The notes under the pieces: model-generated
Seen by the model: the letters and a program-made list of their open reading frames with translations, nothing else
What the model was told of the DNA's origin: nothing
Database searches by the model: none
Shown here: one piece after another, positions 23,710 through 31,200 of the stretch
How the letters are laid out: every line of letters starts with the position of its first letter
Position numbering within the stretch: position 1 is the first letter of the stretch
Position numbers and translations under genes: made by a program
Assembly (NCBI GenBank): GCA_031398745.1
Contig: JANNNX010000029.1
Location: forward strand, 1 to 31,651
DNA length: 31,651 nucleotides
Direction of reading: 5' to 3'
From: JANNNX01 sp031398745
GTDB lineage: Bacteria > Actinomycetota > Acidimicrobiia > Acidimicrobiales > CADCSY01

Positions 23710-24371
23710 GGGGTCGCTCCGAGGGCGAGCGGGCGGATGACGAAGAGATCGCCCGACACCAGGGCGACGGACACCGGGCCGCCGAGGCACTCGTTGCTGA
23801 CCCCCCGGGACGACCCGGGGTGCAGGCGCTCGCCGGTGAGGCCGAAGCGGAGACCCCGGGTGGTCACGTCTCCGGCCGCGCCGTGGATGGCGAGGAGCGA
23901 GACCAACTCGCCCGCCTCCCCCTCGAACGTCAGGTCGCCGGGCCCCCGCAGCACGCCGATGTGGGCGGTGCCCCACCAGGCCTCGACCCGGGCTCGCTCG
24001 GCCGGACGGGTCAGCAGCAGCAGGCCGGCCAGGTCGTGGTCGACCCGGTCCCCGCCGCCGACCACCACCAGGTGGTCGGCCCCCCGATGGAGGGCGGCGT
24101 CGACCGCCAGCTCGGCATCGGTGCTGTCCTTGTCCCCCGGATGCTCCTCGATTTCGATCCCGGCGGTCCGGGCCCAGGCCAGGCCCTCGCTCGACACGCT
24201 GTCGAGGTCGCCGACCAGCACGGCCGGGCGCAGCCCCAGGGCCCGGGCGTGGTCGAGCCCACCGTCGGCCGCCACCACCACCGCCCCGGCCGGCAAACGG
24301 CTGGCGACCTCGGCGTGCGGGGGCGCGCCGCCGAGGACGACGACGATGCTGCGCTGCCCACCGGGCTCCAT
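23706..24371 (-). CDS. thiN: Thiamine pyrophosphokinase
   Basis: This 221-aa kinase converts thiamine to TPP with ATP. The N-terminal catalytic domain has VVAADGGLDHARALGLRPAV, then VGDLDSVS and HPGDKDSTDAELAV, the metal- and substrate-binding acidic motifs of the family. The C-terminal half is the beta-rich thiamine-binding domain (ELVSLLAIHGAAGDVTTRGL). The frame is open to 24518, but that part is the riboswitch; the ATG at 24371 follows GGAGGGAAGG and starts MEPGGQ just before the first strand. As first gene of a TPP-riboswitch operon with an importer, it indicates salvage of external thiamine; the product TPP is needed by AceE. Confidence 0.92.
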   Translation of the reverse strand: MEPGGQRSIVVVLGGAPPHAEVASRLPAGAVVVAADGGLDHARALGLRPAVLVGDLDSVSSEGLAWARTAGIEIEEHPGDKDSTDAELAVDAALHRGADHLVVVGGGDRVDHDLAGLLLLTRPAERARVEAWWGTAHIGVLRGPGDLTFEGEAGELVSLLAIHGAAGDVTTRGLRFGLTGERLHPGSSRGVSNECLGGPVSVALVSGDLFVIRPLALGATP

Positions 24372-24373
24372 GA

Positions 24374-24462
24374 CCTTCCCTCCGCTGGCATTACCCAGAT
24401 CAGGTTCTCGGGTCGGCAGCGGCGGCTGCCCTCTCAGCCCGGCGGTACCCCCGAGCTCCCCG
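24374..24462 (-). ncRNA. TPP riboswitch (THI element)
   Basis: On the minus strand the conserved CTGAGAG (24437-24431) and the second thi-box GAACCTGATCTGGGTAATGC (ending near 24388) are both present, followed by CAGCGGAGGGA. The aptamer ends so close to thiN that the ribosome binding site GGAGGGAAGG (24383-24374) is part of its 3' strand, two bases from the ATG. This favours control of translation start by ligand-stabilised sequestration rather than a separate terminator; none is seen between aptamer and ATG. Confidence 0.95.
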
Positions 24463-24478
24463 TCTTGTTGAGTGGCCG

Positions 24479-24484
24479 ACCCTA
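24479..24484 (-). promoter_or_regulatory. Putative -10 of the thiamine operon
   Basis: TAGGGT on the minus strand about 17 nt before the aptamer, with TTGTCC as a possible -35 about 19 nt further upstream (inside the palindrome 24505-24536). Confidence 0.45.
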
Positions 24485-24504
24485 CCCGCCTGACCCCGGG
24501 CGCG

Positions 24505-24536
24505 GACAAGGGGAGCACCGAGGTGCTCCCCTTGTC
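24505..24536. terminator. 15-bp perfect palindrome, probable bidirectional terminator
   Basis: GACAAGGGGAGCACC (24505-24519) pairs without mismatch with 24522-24536 around a central GA. No T-tract follows on either strand, apart from the A/T-rich pairs at the stem base. It separates the structured region 24537-24741 from the thiamine operon. Confidence 0.65.
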
Positions 24537-24712
24537 ACGAGTGTTGGACGAGACCCGTCACGCCGCTACTTGCGCCAGTCGGACCGGTTCTGGCCGGCGT
24601 GTCGGGGGTGGTTGGCGAGTATTCGCCGTGGTGGTCCAACGGCCGCCTAGCGGCCAACCACCTCCAGGGTCCTGCAGGGCTTTGACAGTTGGACCACCTC
24701 CCTTCTCTGGTA
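24505..24712 (-). ncRNA. Candidate undescribed structured small RNA
   Basis: A 208-nt minus-strand stretch is bounded by a TACCCT -10-like hexamer (24724-24719) and the perfect palindrome 24505-24536. Inside, 24630-24640 pairs perfectly with 24688-24698 (11 bp), and 24607-24615 pairs with 24654-24662 (9 bp, extendable); these two helices interleave, so they form a pseudoknot or exclude each other. Local hairpins at 24614-24627 and 24641-24655 add to the structure. No convincing ORF is found: a 40-codon frame from TTG at 24657 has an over-close GGAGG and no recognisable product. It matches no RNA family I recognise. An attenuator or a plus-strand RNA are alternatives. Confidence 0.4.
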
Positions 24713-24718
24713 CCGCAG

Positions 24719-24724
24719 AGGGTA
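24719..24724 (-). promoter_or_regulatory. Putative -10 of the candidate small RNA
   Basis: TACCCT on the minus strand, with a GTGACG hexamer about 15 nt upstream as a weak -35. It lies 18 nt beyond the stop of the gene at 24742, so readthrough from that gene is also possible. Confidence 0.35.
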
Positions 24725-24741
24725 GCCAACCGCGGCGGGCG

Positions 24742-25182
24742 TCACGCTCCCTCCGGGGGCTCGGCCAGCGGCCCCGCCGCACCGATCGTCTCCAGGTAGG
24801 ACATCTCCGCCTCGAGCACGGCGTGGACCTGGAAGGCGTCGACGGTCACGCCGCTGGCCGCGGCCCGAGCCAGGACGTGGGCGATGGTGTCGGCCCCGCC
24901 CACCACCACCAGCGGGGCGGAATCGGCCGCGTCACCGTTCTGGGGGACGCCCATCGAGCGGAAATGCTCCAGGCTCCAGTCGACGATGGCCCGGACGTCG
25001 TCGTAGCTGAGCTGGGCCGAGACCTCGGGAGGAAGGTGCTCGGCCACCCAGTCGACCGCCTCCTCGACATCGAAGACCAGGCGCGGAGGCTGATGCGCCA
25101 GCCGGCTCGCCTCCCGGCCGACGACCACCGCGGCGATGGTCAGCACCAGGGCGACAACGACCGCGGCGACCACGACACCCAC
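24742..25182 (-). CDS. Membrane-anchored protein of unknown function
   Basis: This 146-aa protein has one N-terminal transmembrane helix (about residues 3-21, Val/Ala-rich) followed by a soluble helical domain on the side decided by GREASR after the helix, so the N-terminus is probably outside and the domain inside. The domain contains LVFDVEEAVDWVAEHLPPEV and LSYDDVRAIVDWSLEHFRSMG. No family is recognised with confidence. GTG at 25182 is supported by a TAGGGT element 6 nt upstream, giving a leaderless mRNA. Its promoter overlaps that of the divergent metallo-beta-lactamase-fold gene. Confidence 0.75.
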   Translation of the reverse strand: MGVVVAAVVVALVLTIAAVVVGREASRLAHQPPRLVFDVEEAVDWVAEHLPPEVSAQLSYDDVRAIVDWSLEHFRSMGVPQNGDAADSAPLVVVGGADTIAHVLARAAASGVTVDAFQVHAVLEAEMSYLETIGAAGPLAEPPEGA

Positions 25183-25188
25183 CGGCGC

Positions 25189-25194
25189 ACCCTA
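25189..25194 (-). promoter_or_regulatory. Putative -10 of the gene at 25182
   Basis: TAGGGT on the minus strand, 6 nt, then GTG at 25182. It shares two bases with the plus-strand -10 at 25193-25198. Confidence 0.5.
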
Positions 25195-25198
25195 ACGT
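25193..25198 (+). promoter_or_regulatory. Putative -10 of the gene at 25206
   Basis: TAACGT, 7 nt, then GTG at 25206. The corresponding -35 would fall within the coding sequence of the divergent gene. Confidence 0.5.
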
Positions 25199-25205
25199 CG
25201 GCGGG

Positions 25206-25817
25206 GTGACGACCACGCTGCACTGGGAGGACTCGACGGCCGAGGTCCACGAGGTGGTGGTGGGCCCGTGGGAGAACAACGTCTTCGTCCTGCGGTGCAA
25301 GGAGACCGGGGACGCCGTTCTCATCGACGCCGCCAACGAGCACGACCGCCTGCTCGAGCTGTGCCGGACGCTCGGGGTGCGGACGGTGCTCGAGACCCAC
25401 GGCCACCCCGACCACATCCAGGCGGTGCCGGCGGTGCGCGATGCCGGCTACCTGGTGGGGGTCACCCCCGGCGATGCCGGGATGCTGGAGTCCTACGACT
25501 ACCTGCTGGAGGACGACTCGGTGATCGAGGTCGGGCGGCTGCGGCTGCGGACCATCCTCACGCCGGGGCACACCCCGGGATCGATGTGCTTCAAGGTCGA
25601 GGGCCTGCCGGTGCTGTTCTCGGGCGACACCCTCTTCCCGGGCGGACCTGGCAACACCCGGGGCGACACCACCGCCTTCGCCGAGATCATCGAGTCGGTC
25701 GACCGGCGGCTCTTCACCCTTCCACCGGAGACGTTGGTCATGCCCGGTCACGGCGCCGACACCACCATCGCCGCCGAGCGGCCGCAGCTCGACCAGTGGA
25801 TCGAGCGAGGCTGGTGA
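25206..25817 (+). CDS. Metallo-beta-lactamase-fold hydrolase, glyoxalase II-like
   Basis: This 203-aa cytosolic metal-dependent hydrolase contains the metal-binding motif THGHPDHIQ, the later His in LTPGHTPGSMC, the bridging Asp in LFSGDTLFPGG, and the last His in VMPGHGADT. Such enzymes commonly hydrolyse thioesters such as S-lactoylglutathione analogues; substrate not determinable. The GTG at 25206 follows a TAACGT element by 7 nt and gives MTTTLHW; no ribosome binding site is present. The nitroreductase gene begins 2 nt after its stop, so the two are co-transcribed. Confidence 0.9.
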   Translation: MTTTLHWEDSTAEVHEVVVGPWENNVFVLRCKETGDAVLIDAANEHDRLLELCRTLGVRTVLETHGHPDHIQAVPAVRDAGYLVGVTPGDAGMLESYDYLLEDDSVIEVGRLRLRTILTPGHTPGSMCFKVEGLPVLFSGDTLFPGGPGNTRGDTTAFAEIIESVDRRLFTLPPETLVMPGHGADTTIAAERPQLDQWIERGW

Positions 25818-25819
25818 CC

Positions 25820-26410
25820 ATGGACGCTCTCGATGCCATCCGCCACCGCCGCTCGACCGGGCGCCTGGCCGAGCCTGGTCCTTCGCCCGTCGAGCTGGCC
25901 ACCATCCTCGAAGCCGCGGCCTGCGCCCCCGACCACAAGCTGCTGCGGCCCTTCCGGTTCACGGTGCTGGAGGGCGACGACCTCGACCGCTTCGGCGAGG
26001 TGCTCGAGGCCGCCTACGTCGCCCGCTGCGCGGAGGGTGGGGTCGAGCCCGACGACCGGGCCCGGATGAAGGAGCGGACCAAGCTGCGACGGGCGCCGAC
26101 CGTGGTGGTGGTGTCGGGGGTGATGGTGGACGGGTTCGTCCCTCGCAGCGACCAGGTGGGTGCGGTCGACGCCGCCTGCCAGAACGCCCTGCTGGCGGCC
26201 ACCGCCTTGGGCTTCGGCTCGATTTGGCGGACCGGGGCGCCCTGCGATGACCCTCGGGTCAAGGATGCCCTCGGCCTCCGGGCCGACGACCACATCGCCG
26301 GCTTCCTCTACCTCGGGACCATCCCCGACGGGGCGCCCCCCAAGGGCCCCAACCAGCCCGACCTCGGGCCCCTGCTGCTGCCGTTCGACGCCGCCGCCCC
26401 GATCGGCTGA
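25820..26410 (+). CDS. Nitroreductase-family flavoprotein
   Basis: This 196-aa FMN-dependent oxidoreductase of the YdjA-like nitroreductase type opens MDALDAIRHRRSTGRL, where the RHRRS segment contacts FMN phosphate in this family. It also has AAACAPDHKLLRPFRFTVLEG, QNALLAATALGFGSIWRTG and the C-terminal FLYLGTIPDGAPPK. The physiological electron acceptor is unknown. The ATG at 25820 lies 2 nt after the hydrolase stop. The longer frame from 25268 is a shadow of the hydrolase. Confidence 0.92.
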   Translation: MDALDAIRHRRSTGRLAEPGPSPVELATILEAAACAPDHKLLRPFRFTVLEGDDLDRFGEVLEAAYVARCAEGGVEPDDRARMKERTKLRRAPTVVVVSGVMVDGFVPRSDQVGAVDAACQNALLAATALGFGSIWRTGAPCDDPRVKDALGLRADDHIAGFLYLGTIPDGAPPKGPNQPDLGPLLLPFDAAAPIG

Positions 26411-26418
26411 CCGGCTTC

Positions 26419-26871
26419 ATGCCCGACGTGCCGCCACCGCCCGAGCCGGCGGGGCGCCAGCCCCCCGGGCCGGCAACGGGGGTGGCCCTGCCGGCCGACG
26501 AACGGCCGATCGACCCGACGCCCGTCCACACCGCCGACCTACCCCCTACGCCGATCCGCGACCGCAACATCCCGGCCACCGCCTGGGTCGAGGCCCCGGC
26601 CGAGCTGCTGGCCCTGGGCGCCGACATCGGCCAACCGGTGTCGACCTACAAGCGCCGGATCGGGCCGTGGCTGCTGTGGCGGGCCGGCCCGGCGTCTCGC
26701 AGCGACGCCCGCTACCTGGCCATTCGGGCCGACGATCTCTCGGTCCAGCACGCCTTCCGACTGTTCCCCGACGGCTCGGGCGACGGTCTCGGGCCGAGCG
26801 GGGCTCGCCACGAGCGTTTCCGGGCCTGGAAGGAAGACCTCCTCCACCACGCGGAGGACCAAGCGGGCTGA
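26419..26871 (+). CDS. Conserved-looking protein of unknown function
   Basis: This 150-aa protein has a Pro-rich, probably disordered first 50 residues and a compact C-terminal part containing PVSTYKRRIGPWLLWRAGPA, YLAIRADDLSVQHAFRLFPDG and RHERFRAWKEDLLHH. No signal peptide or membrane span. The ordered segment looks like a single small domain, but I recognise no family. It lies 8 nt after the nitroreductase stop and is likely in its operon; no clear ribosome binding site precedes the ATG at 26419. Confidence 0.7.
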   Translation: MPDVPPPPEPAGRQPPGPATGVALPADERPIDPTPVHTADLPPTPIRDRNIPATAWVEAPAELLALGADIGQPVSTYKRRIGPWLLWRAGPASRSDARYLAIRADDLSVQHAFRLFPDGSGDGLGPSGARHERFRAWKEDLLHHAEDQAG

Positions 26872-26892
26872 CCGCCGGCTGACGGCGAGGGC

Positions 26893-26898
26893 TACCGT
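26893..26898 (+). promoter_or_regulatory. Putative -10 of the hydrolase at 26907
   Basis: TACCGT, 8 nt, then GTG at 26907, at the upper end of the leaderless spacing seen here. Confidence 0.4.
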
Positions 26899-26906
26899 GC
26901 CCGGCC

Positions 26907-27659
26907 GTGCGGGTCACCATCGACGTCGACGGGGCCCAACTGGCTGCGCATGTGGCCCGGCCCCCCGGGACGACCCAGACCGGGCTGGCTGGGCTGGTGG
27001 TGGCCCACGGCTTCCCCGACCGCCTCCAGGGGGCGCTCACCTTCGCCCAGACCTACCCCAGCTTCGCCGATCGCATCGCCAACGAGGCCGGGTACCTGGT
27101 GCTGACCGCCACCTTCCGGGGGACAGCCGAGTCGACCGGCGACTTCTCCCTGGCCGGCTGGCTCGACGACCTGCGGGCCCAGGTGGCGTGGCTGCGGGCC
27201 ACCGGTGACGTGCGCGACGTGTGGCTCGCCGGGTCGGGAACGGGCGGCGCGCTGGCGGTGTGTGTCGGGGGCGAGGACCCCGACATTCGGGGGGTGGCCA
27301 CCTTCGGAGCGCCCTCGGCGTTCGACGACTGGGCCGACCACCCCCGCCGGCTCCTGGCCCATGCCCGCGAAGTGGGCGTGATCCGCGACCGAACGTTTCC
27401 CCCCGATCTCGACCAGTGGTCGCGGCCCCTGTCTCGGATCCGACCCCTGGAGCGGGTGGTCGACCTCGCCCCCCGGCCCCTACTGGTGGTCCACGGCGCC
27501 GACGACGACGCCGTGCCCCCGGCCGACGCCCGGGCGCTGGCTGGGGCCCACGGCTCGGCCGAGCTCCACCTGGTGGCCGGGGCCGGCCACCGCCTCCGCC
27601 TCGACCCCCGGGCGGTCGCCCTCCTCCTGGGCTGGCTCGAACGCCAAGCCGGCGCCTGA
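26907..27659 (+). CDS. Alpha/beta hydrolase-fold protein lacking the nucleophile Ser
   Basis: This 250-aa protein has the alpha/beta hydrolase layout: LVVAHGFPDR (oxyanion-loop HGF), a nucleophile-elbow segment VWLAGSGTGGALA, the acid in VVHGADDDAVP (D200) and the base in GAGHRLR (H228). In the usual GxSxGG elbow the third residue is Ser; here the aligned order is G109-S110-G111-T112-G113-G114, placing Gly at the nucleophile position with Ser one residue earlier. It may be a non-catalytic relative or use Ser110 with a shifted elbow. The GTG at 26907 is preceded by TACCGT at 8 nt and no ribosome binding site. Substrate unknown. Confidence 0.82.
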   Translation: MRVTIDVDGAQLAAHVARPPGTTQTGLAGLVVAHGFPDRLQGALTFAQTYPSFADRIANEAGYLVLTATFRGTAESTGDFSLAGWLDDLRAQVAWLRATGDVRDVWLAGSGTGGALAVCVGGEDPDIRGVATFGAPSAFDDWADHPRRLLAHAREVGVIRDRTFPPDLDQWSRPLSRIRPLERVVDLAPRPLLVVHGADDDAVPPADARALAGAHGSAELHLVAGAGHRLRLDPRAVALLLGWLERQAGA

Positions 27660-27673
27660 CCCGAGACTTTCCC

Positions 27674-27689
27674 GCCGGCGAACGCCGGC
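27674..27689. terminator. Hairpin between convergent genes
   Basis: GCCGGCG (27674-27680) and CGCCGGC (27683-27689) form a compact perfect inverted repeat between the hydrolase stop (27659) and the unknown gene stop (27699). No T-tract. Confidence 0.5.
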
Positions 27690-27698
27690 TGGCCCCAA

Positions 27699-28454
27699 TC
27701 ACCCTGCCGGGTCGACCGGGCCCCCCGGCGATTCGACGAGCACCTCGCGACCGCCGTACTGGCGCAAGTGGCGGAGGGTCCGGTCCACCCCGGAAGCCGA
27801 CTCGATCCGCTCCATGAGATCGTCCAGGAAGACTGCGAACCAGCCCTCGGCCGAGTCGAGCTCCCACCGCCAGCGATAGCGGTAGGTGACCCGCCCGGCC
27901 AGCGGCCCACGACGATCCACCACCGCCACCACCACGTCGGCGCCCTCGCTCACGACCAAGTCCGGGGATGGGTTCAGCAAGGGGCGCGACGGCTTCTCCC
28001 ACCAGAGACGGGACAGCTCGGCCGCCACCGTGGCCCGATCACGCACCACACCGAGCTCGTCGAGCCGGCCCACCGACACCCCGTGCTCGCCAAGTCGGCA
28101 TGACCACGACGGCCACCCCGAGGAGTCGGGGCTGGAGCCCACGATCACCTCGCTGTCAGGGTGGCGACGGCACCGGGGCCACGGCTGAGCGTGCCGGGCC
28201 ACGACCTCAGCCCGGACCCGATCGGCGATCCCGTGGAACAGGTCGTCGCCCCGGAGTGCGACGCCACAGATCCACGGGGCCGCGGCCCGACCGTCGACCA
28301 CGACCTCGAGCACGAGCGTCGACGGCTCGCCCGGGGCGCTCGATGCGGCCCGGACTACCAGGTCGAGCTCGACGCCAGTGCTCGAGCCGTCGGCCCGAAC
28401 GCTCTCGAGAAAGCGATCCACCACAGAAAGGAAGTCCGGGGGAAAGGAGGACAC
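27699..28454 (-). CDS. Cytosolic protein of unknown function
   Basis: This 251-aa protein has no signal peptide or membrane span and I recognise no family. It contains VVDRFLESVRADGSSTG near the start, LHPLQ-free Trp-rich patches such as GWPSWSCRLGEHG and VTYRYRWRWELDSAEGWFAV, and ends with a helical DLMERIESASGVDRTLRHLRQYG. The frame is open from a GTG at 28463, but that codon overlaps a TACCGT element; the GTG at 28454 lies 7 nt after it, matching other leaderless genes, and is preferred. Codon use is like that of its neighbours. Diverges from sufC across a repeat-bearing 140-nt gap. Confidence 0.65.
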   Translation of the reverse strand: MSSFPPDFLSVVDRFLESVRADGSSTGVELDLVVRAASSAPGEPSTLVLEVVVDGRAAAPWICGVALRGDDLFHGIADRVRAEVVARHAQPWPRCRRHPDSEVIVGSSPDSSGWPSWSCRLGEHGVSVGRLDELGVVRDRATVAAELSRLWWEKPSRPLLNPSPDLVVSEGADVVVAVVDRRGPLAGRVTYRYRWRWELDSAEGWFAVFLDDLMERIESASGVDRTLRHLRQYGGREVLVESPGGPVDPAG

Positions 28455-28461
28455 TGCGGGC

Positions 28462-28467
28462 ACGGTA
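28462..28467 (-). promoter_or_regulatory. Putative -10 of the gene at 28454
   Basis: TACCGT on the minus strand, 7 nt before GTG at 28454. It argues against the longer start at 28463. Confidence 0.4.
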
Positions 28468-28483
28468 GGGCTGTCGCGTCGGA

Positions 28484-28526
28484 GGTGGGGACGCCGGGTC
28501 CGGCTAGGGGGGACGGAGAGTCCCCA
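28484..28526 (+). repeat. Dispersed palindromic repeat, copy C
   Basis: This copy matches copy A (19974-20016) at 37 of 43 positions, and shares with copy B the flank ACGT after TCCCCA. It lies between the divergent gene at 28454 and sufC, upstream of both promoters. Confidence 0.75.
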
Positions 28527-28582
28527 CGTCCTGGCGGAAGGCGCGTGACCGAGGACCTTTTCTCCTATGGCGGTAGTGCGAA

Positions 28583-28588
28583 TATCCT
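28583..28588 (+). promoter_or_regulatory. Putative -10 of the suf operon
   Basis: TATCCT in a locally A/T-richer stretch, followed by 6 nt and the GTG of sufC, so the transcript probably begins at the start codon. The -35 position (about 28560) reads TTCTCC-like and is not convincing. Confidence 0.55.
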
Positions 28589-28594
28589 CGGGGC

Positions 28595-29367
<773 letters not shown>

Positions 29368-29371
<4 letters not shown>

Positions 29372-30630
29372 GCACTCTCGGCGCCGCGTCCCCGCCGGCA
29401 CCCTCGCTCGACGTCGCCGCCATCCGCCGCGACTTTCCGATCTACGCCCACCACGCCGGTCGGCCCTTCCACTTCCTCGACTCGGCCGCCTCGTCGCAGA
29501 AGCCCACCGCGGTGCTGGCGGCGATGGACGACTACTACTCCACCACCCACGCCAACGTGCACCGAGGCGTGTACGCCATCGCCGAGGAGGCCACCGCCCG
29601 TTACGAGGGGGCCCGGCGCCTCCTGGCCAGCTTCGTCGGCGCCCGCTCCGAGCAGGAGATCATCTTCACCAAGAACGCCACCGAGGCCCTCAACCTGGTG
29701 GCCCGGTCGTGGGGGCGGGCCAACCTCCGGGCCGGCGACCCCATCCTCCTCACCGAGATCGAGCACCACGCCAACCTGGTGCCCTGGCTCCAGCTGGCCG
29801 ACGAGGTGGGCGTCGAGCTGCGCTACCTGCGGGTCGGACCCGACGGACGCCTCGACCTGTCCGACCTCGACGCCAAGCTCGACGGAGTGAAGCTGGTCGG
29901 CGTCACCGCCGCCTCCAACGTGCTCGGCACGTTGCCCCCGGTCCGCCAGATCGCCGACGCAGCCCATGCGGTGGGCGCCGTGGTCGTCGTCGACGGCAGC
30001 CAGTACAGCCCCCACCGAGTCACCGACGTCGGCGCCCTGGGAGCCGACTTCTACGCCCTCACGGGCCACAAGCTGCTCGGCCCGACCGGCATCGGCGCCC
30101 TCTGGGGACGGGCCGAGCTGCTCGATGCCATGCCCCCCTTCCTGGGCGGGGGCGACATGATCCTCGACGTCCGCCTCGACGGGTTCACCCCCAACGAACT
30201 GCCCTGGAAGTTCGAGGCCGGCACCCCGCCCATCGCCGAGGCCATCGGCCTGGGCGCGGCGCTGGGCGAGCTCGAGCGTTACGGCCTTGACGCCGTCGCC
30301 GCTCACGAGACGACGCTCACGGCCTACGCCTTGAGTTCGCTCAAGTCACGTTTCGGGGCTGAGATCACCATCCACGGCCCGTGCGACGTCGTCGACCGGG
30401 CCGGGGTGATCAGCTTCTCGCTGGCCGACGTGCACCCCCACGACATCTCTCAGGTGCTCGACCAGCGAGGCGTCTGCGTCCGAGCCGGTCACCATTGCGC
30501 CAAGCCCCTCATGCGCTGCCTCGGGGTTCCGGCCACGGCGCGGGCATCCTTCTACGTCTACAACGACACCGACGACGTCGACGCGCTGGTCGAGGGACTG
30601 GCCGCGGCCGCCGACTTCTTCGCTCTCTGA
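29368..30630 (+). CDS. sufS: Cysteine desulfurase SufS
   Basis: This 420-aa PLP enzyme takes sulfur from cysteine for cluster assembly. The PLP-binding Lys is K235 in TGHKLLGPTG, the cofactor Asp is D209 in VVDGSQ (family usually VDGAQ), and the persulfide-forming Cys is C377 in RAGHHCAKPLMRCLG, with the group II context. Also EIEHHANLVPW is typical. The frame is open from a GTG at 29356, but the GTG at 29368 gives the 4-nt GTGA overlap used throughout the window and is preferred. The N-terminal 20 residues are disordered-looking. SufU follows 35 nt later. Confidence 0.95.
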
Positions 30631-30665
30631 TCCACCGATCGCCGCCGACCGCAGGAGCACGACCG

Positions 30666-31169
30666 ATGCCCGGACTCGAGGACCTCTACCGCGAGATCAT
30701 CCTCGACCACTACCGCAACCCGCGCAACCGCGGAGAGCTCGAGGCGCCGCCCGCCCATCGGGTGGAGGGCTTCAACCCGCTCTGTGGCGACGAGATCGTG
30801 GTTTACCTCAACCTGGAGGACGGACGGATCGTCGACCTCAAGATCGGCGGCACCGGCTGCTCGATCAGCCAGTCGTCGGCTTCGATGATGTCCTCTGCGG
30901 TCAAGGGCAAGACCGTGGCCGAGGCCCGCGCCATCACCCGGGCGTTCAAGGGCCTCATGTCGATCCACGAGACCCGCCTCGACGGGAGCGAGCCGACGTC
31001 GCTGGCCGACATGACCGAGCCGTCTGAGCAGACCGAGCCGGCTGTCCGGCTCGGCGATCTCGAGGCTCTCCAGGGGGTCGTGAAGTTCCCGGTGCGGATC
31101 AAGTGCGCCACGCTCTCGTGGAACACCCTGCTGAGCGGGCTCGACGAGGTGGCGCCGATCTCGTCCTGA
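30666..31169 (+). CDS. sufU: Zinc-dependent sulfur acceptor SufU
   Basis: This 167-aa protein accepts the persulfide from SufS. The zinc ligands are C40 and D42 in NPLCGDE, C65 in GTGCSISQSS and C147 in RIKCATLSWNTL. DLYREIILDHYRNPRNRG is the typical N-terminus. It is longer than Bacillus SufU because of an insertion between the third and fourth ligands (about 105-130, acidic and Thr-rich). ATG at 30666 has an AGGAG upstream. Together with SufS it forms the SufS-SufU sulfur delivery pair, so no SufE is needed. The Fe-S supply serves LipA encoded in the same window. Confidence 0.95.
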   Translation: MPGLEDLYREIILDHYRNPRNRGELEAPPAHRVEGFNPLCGDEIVVYLNLEDGRIVDLKIGGTGCSISQSSASMMSSAVKGKTVAEARAITRAFKGLMSIHETRLDGSEPTSLADMTEPSEQTEPAVRLGDLEALQGVVKFPVRIKCATLSWNTLLSGLDEVAPISS

Positions 31170-31175
31170 GGCAGC

Positions 31176-31191
31176 GTCCCGGCGACGGGAC
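31176..31191. terminator. Hairpin after sufU
   Basis: GTCCCG (31176-31181) pairs perfectly with CGGGAC (31186-31191) around GCGA, between the sufU stop and the stop of the convergent partial gene. No T-tract. Confidence 0.5.
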
Positions 31192-31200
31192 CGCCGAAGC

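Noticed and set aside
24535..24657. A 40-codon minus-strand ORF starting TTG with GGAGG just upstream
   Set aside because: The spacing is only 3 nt, the product (Pro/Thr-rich) matches nothing known, and the region is dominated by RNA helices.
24682..24687. TTGACA on the plus strand as a -35 for an RNA antisense to the gene at 24742
   Set aside because: No TANNNT at 16-19 nt downstream, so no complete promoter; kept only as an alternative orientation for the structured region.
24705..24720. TGGTACCGC resembling the conserved core of a T-box leader on the plus strand
   Set aside because: No specifier stem or downstream aminoacyl-tRNA synthetase or amino-acid gene follows on the plus strand; the segment is better explained as a small hairpin (CTCTG...CAGAG) near the minus-strand RNA candidate.
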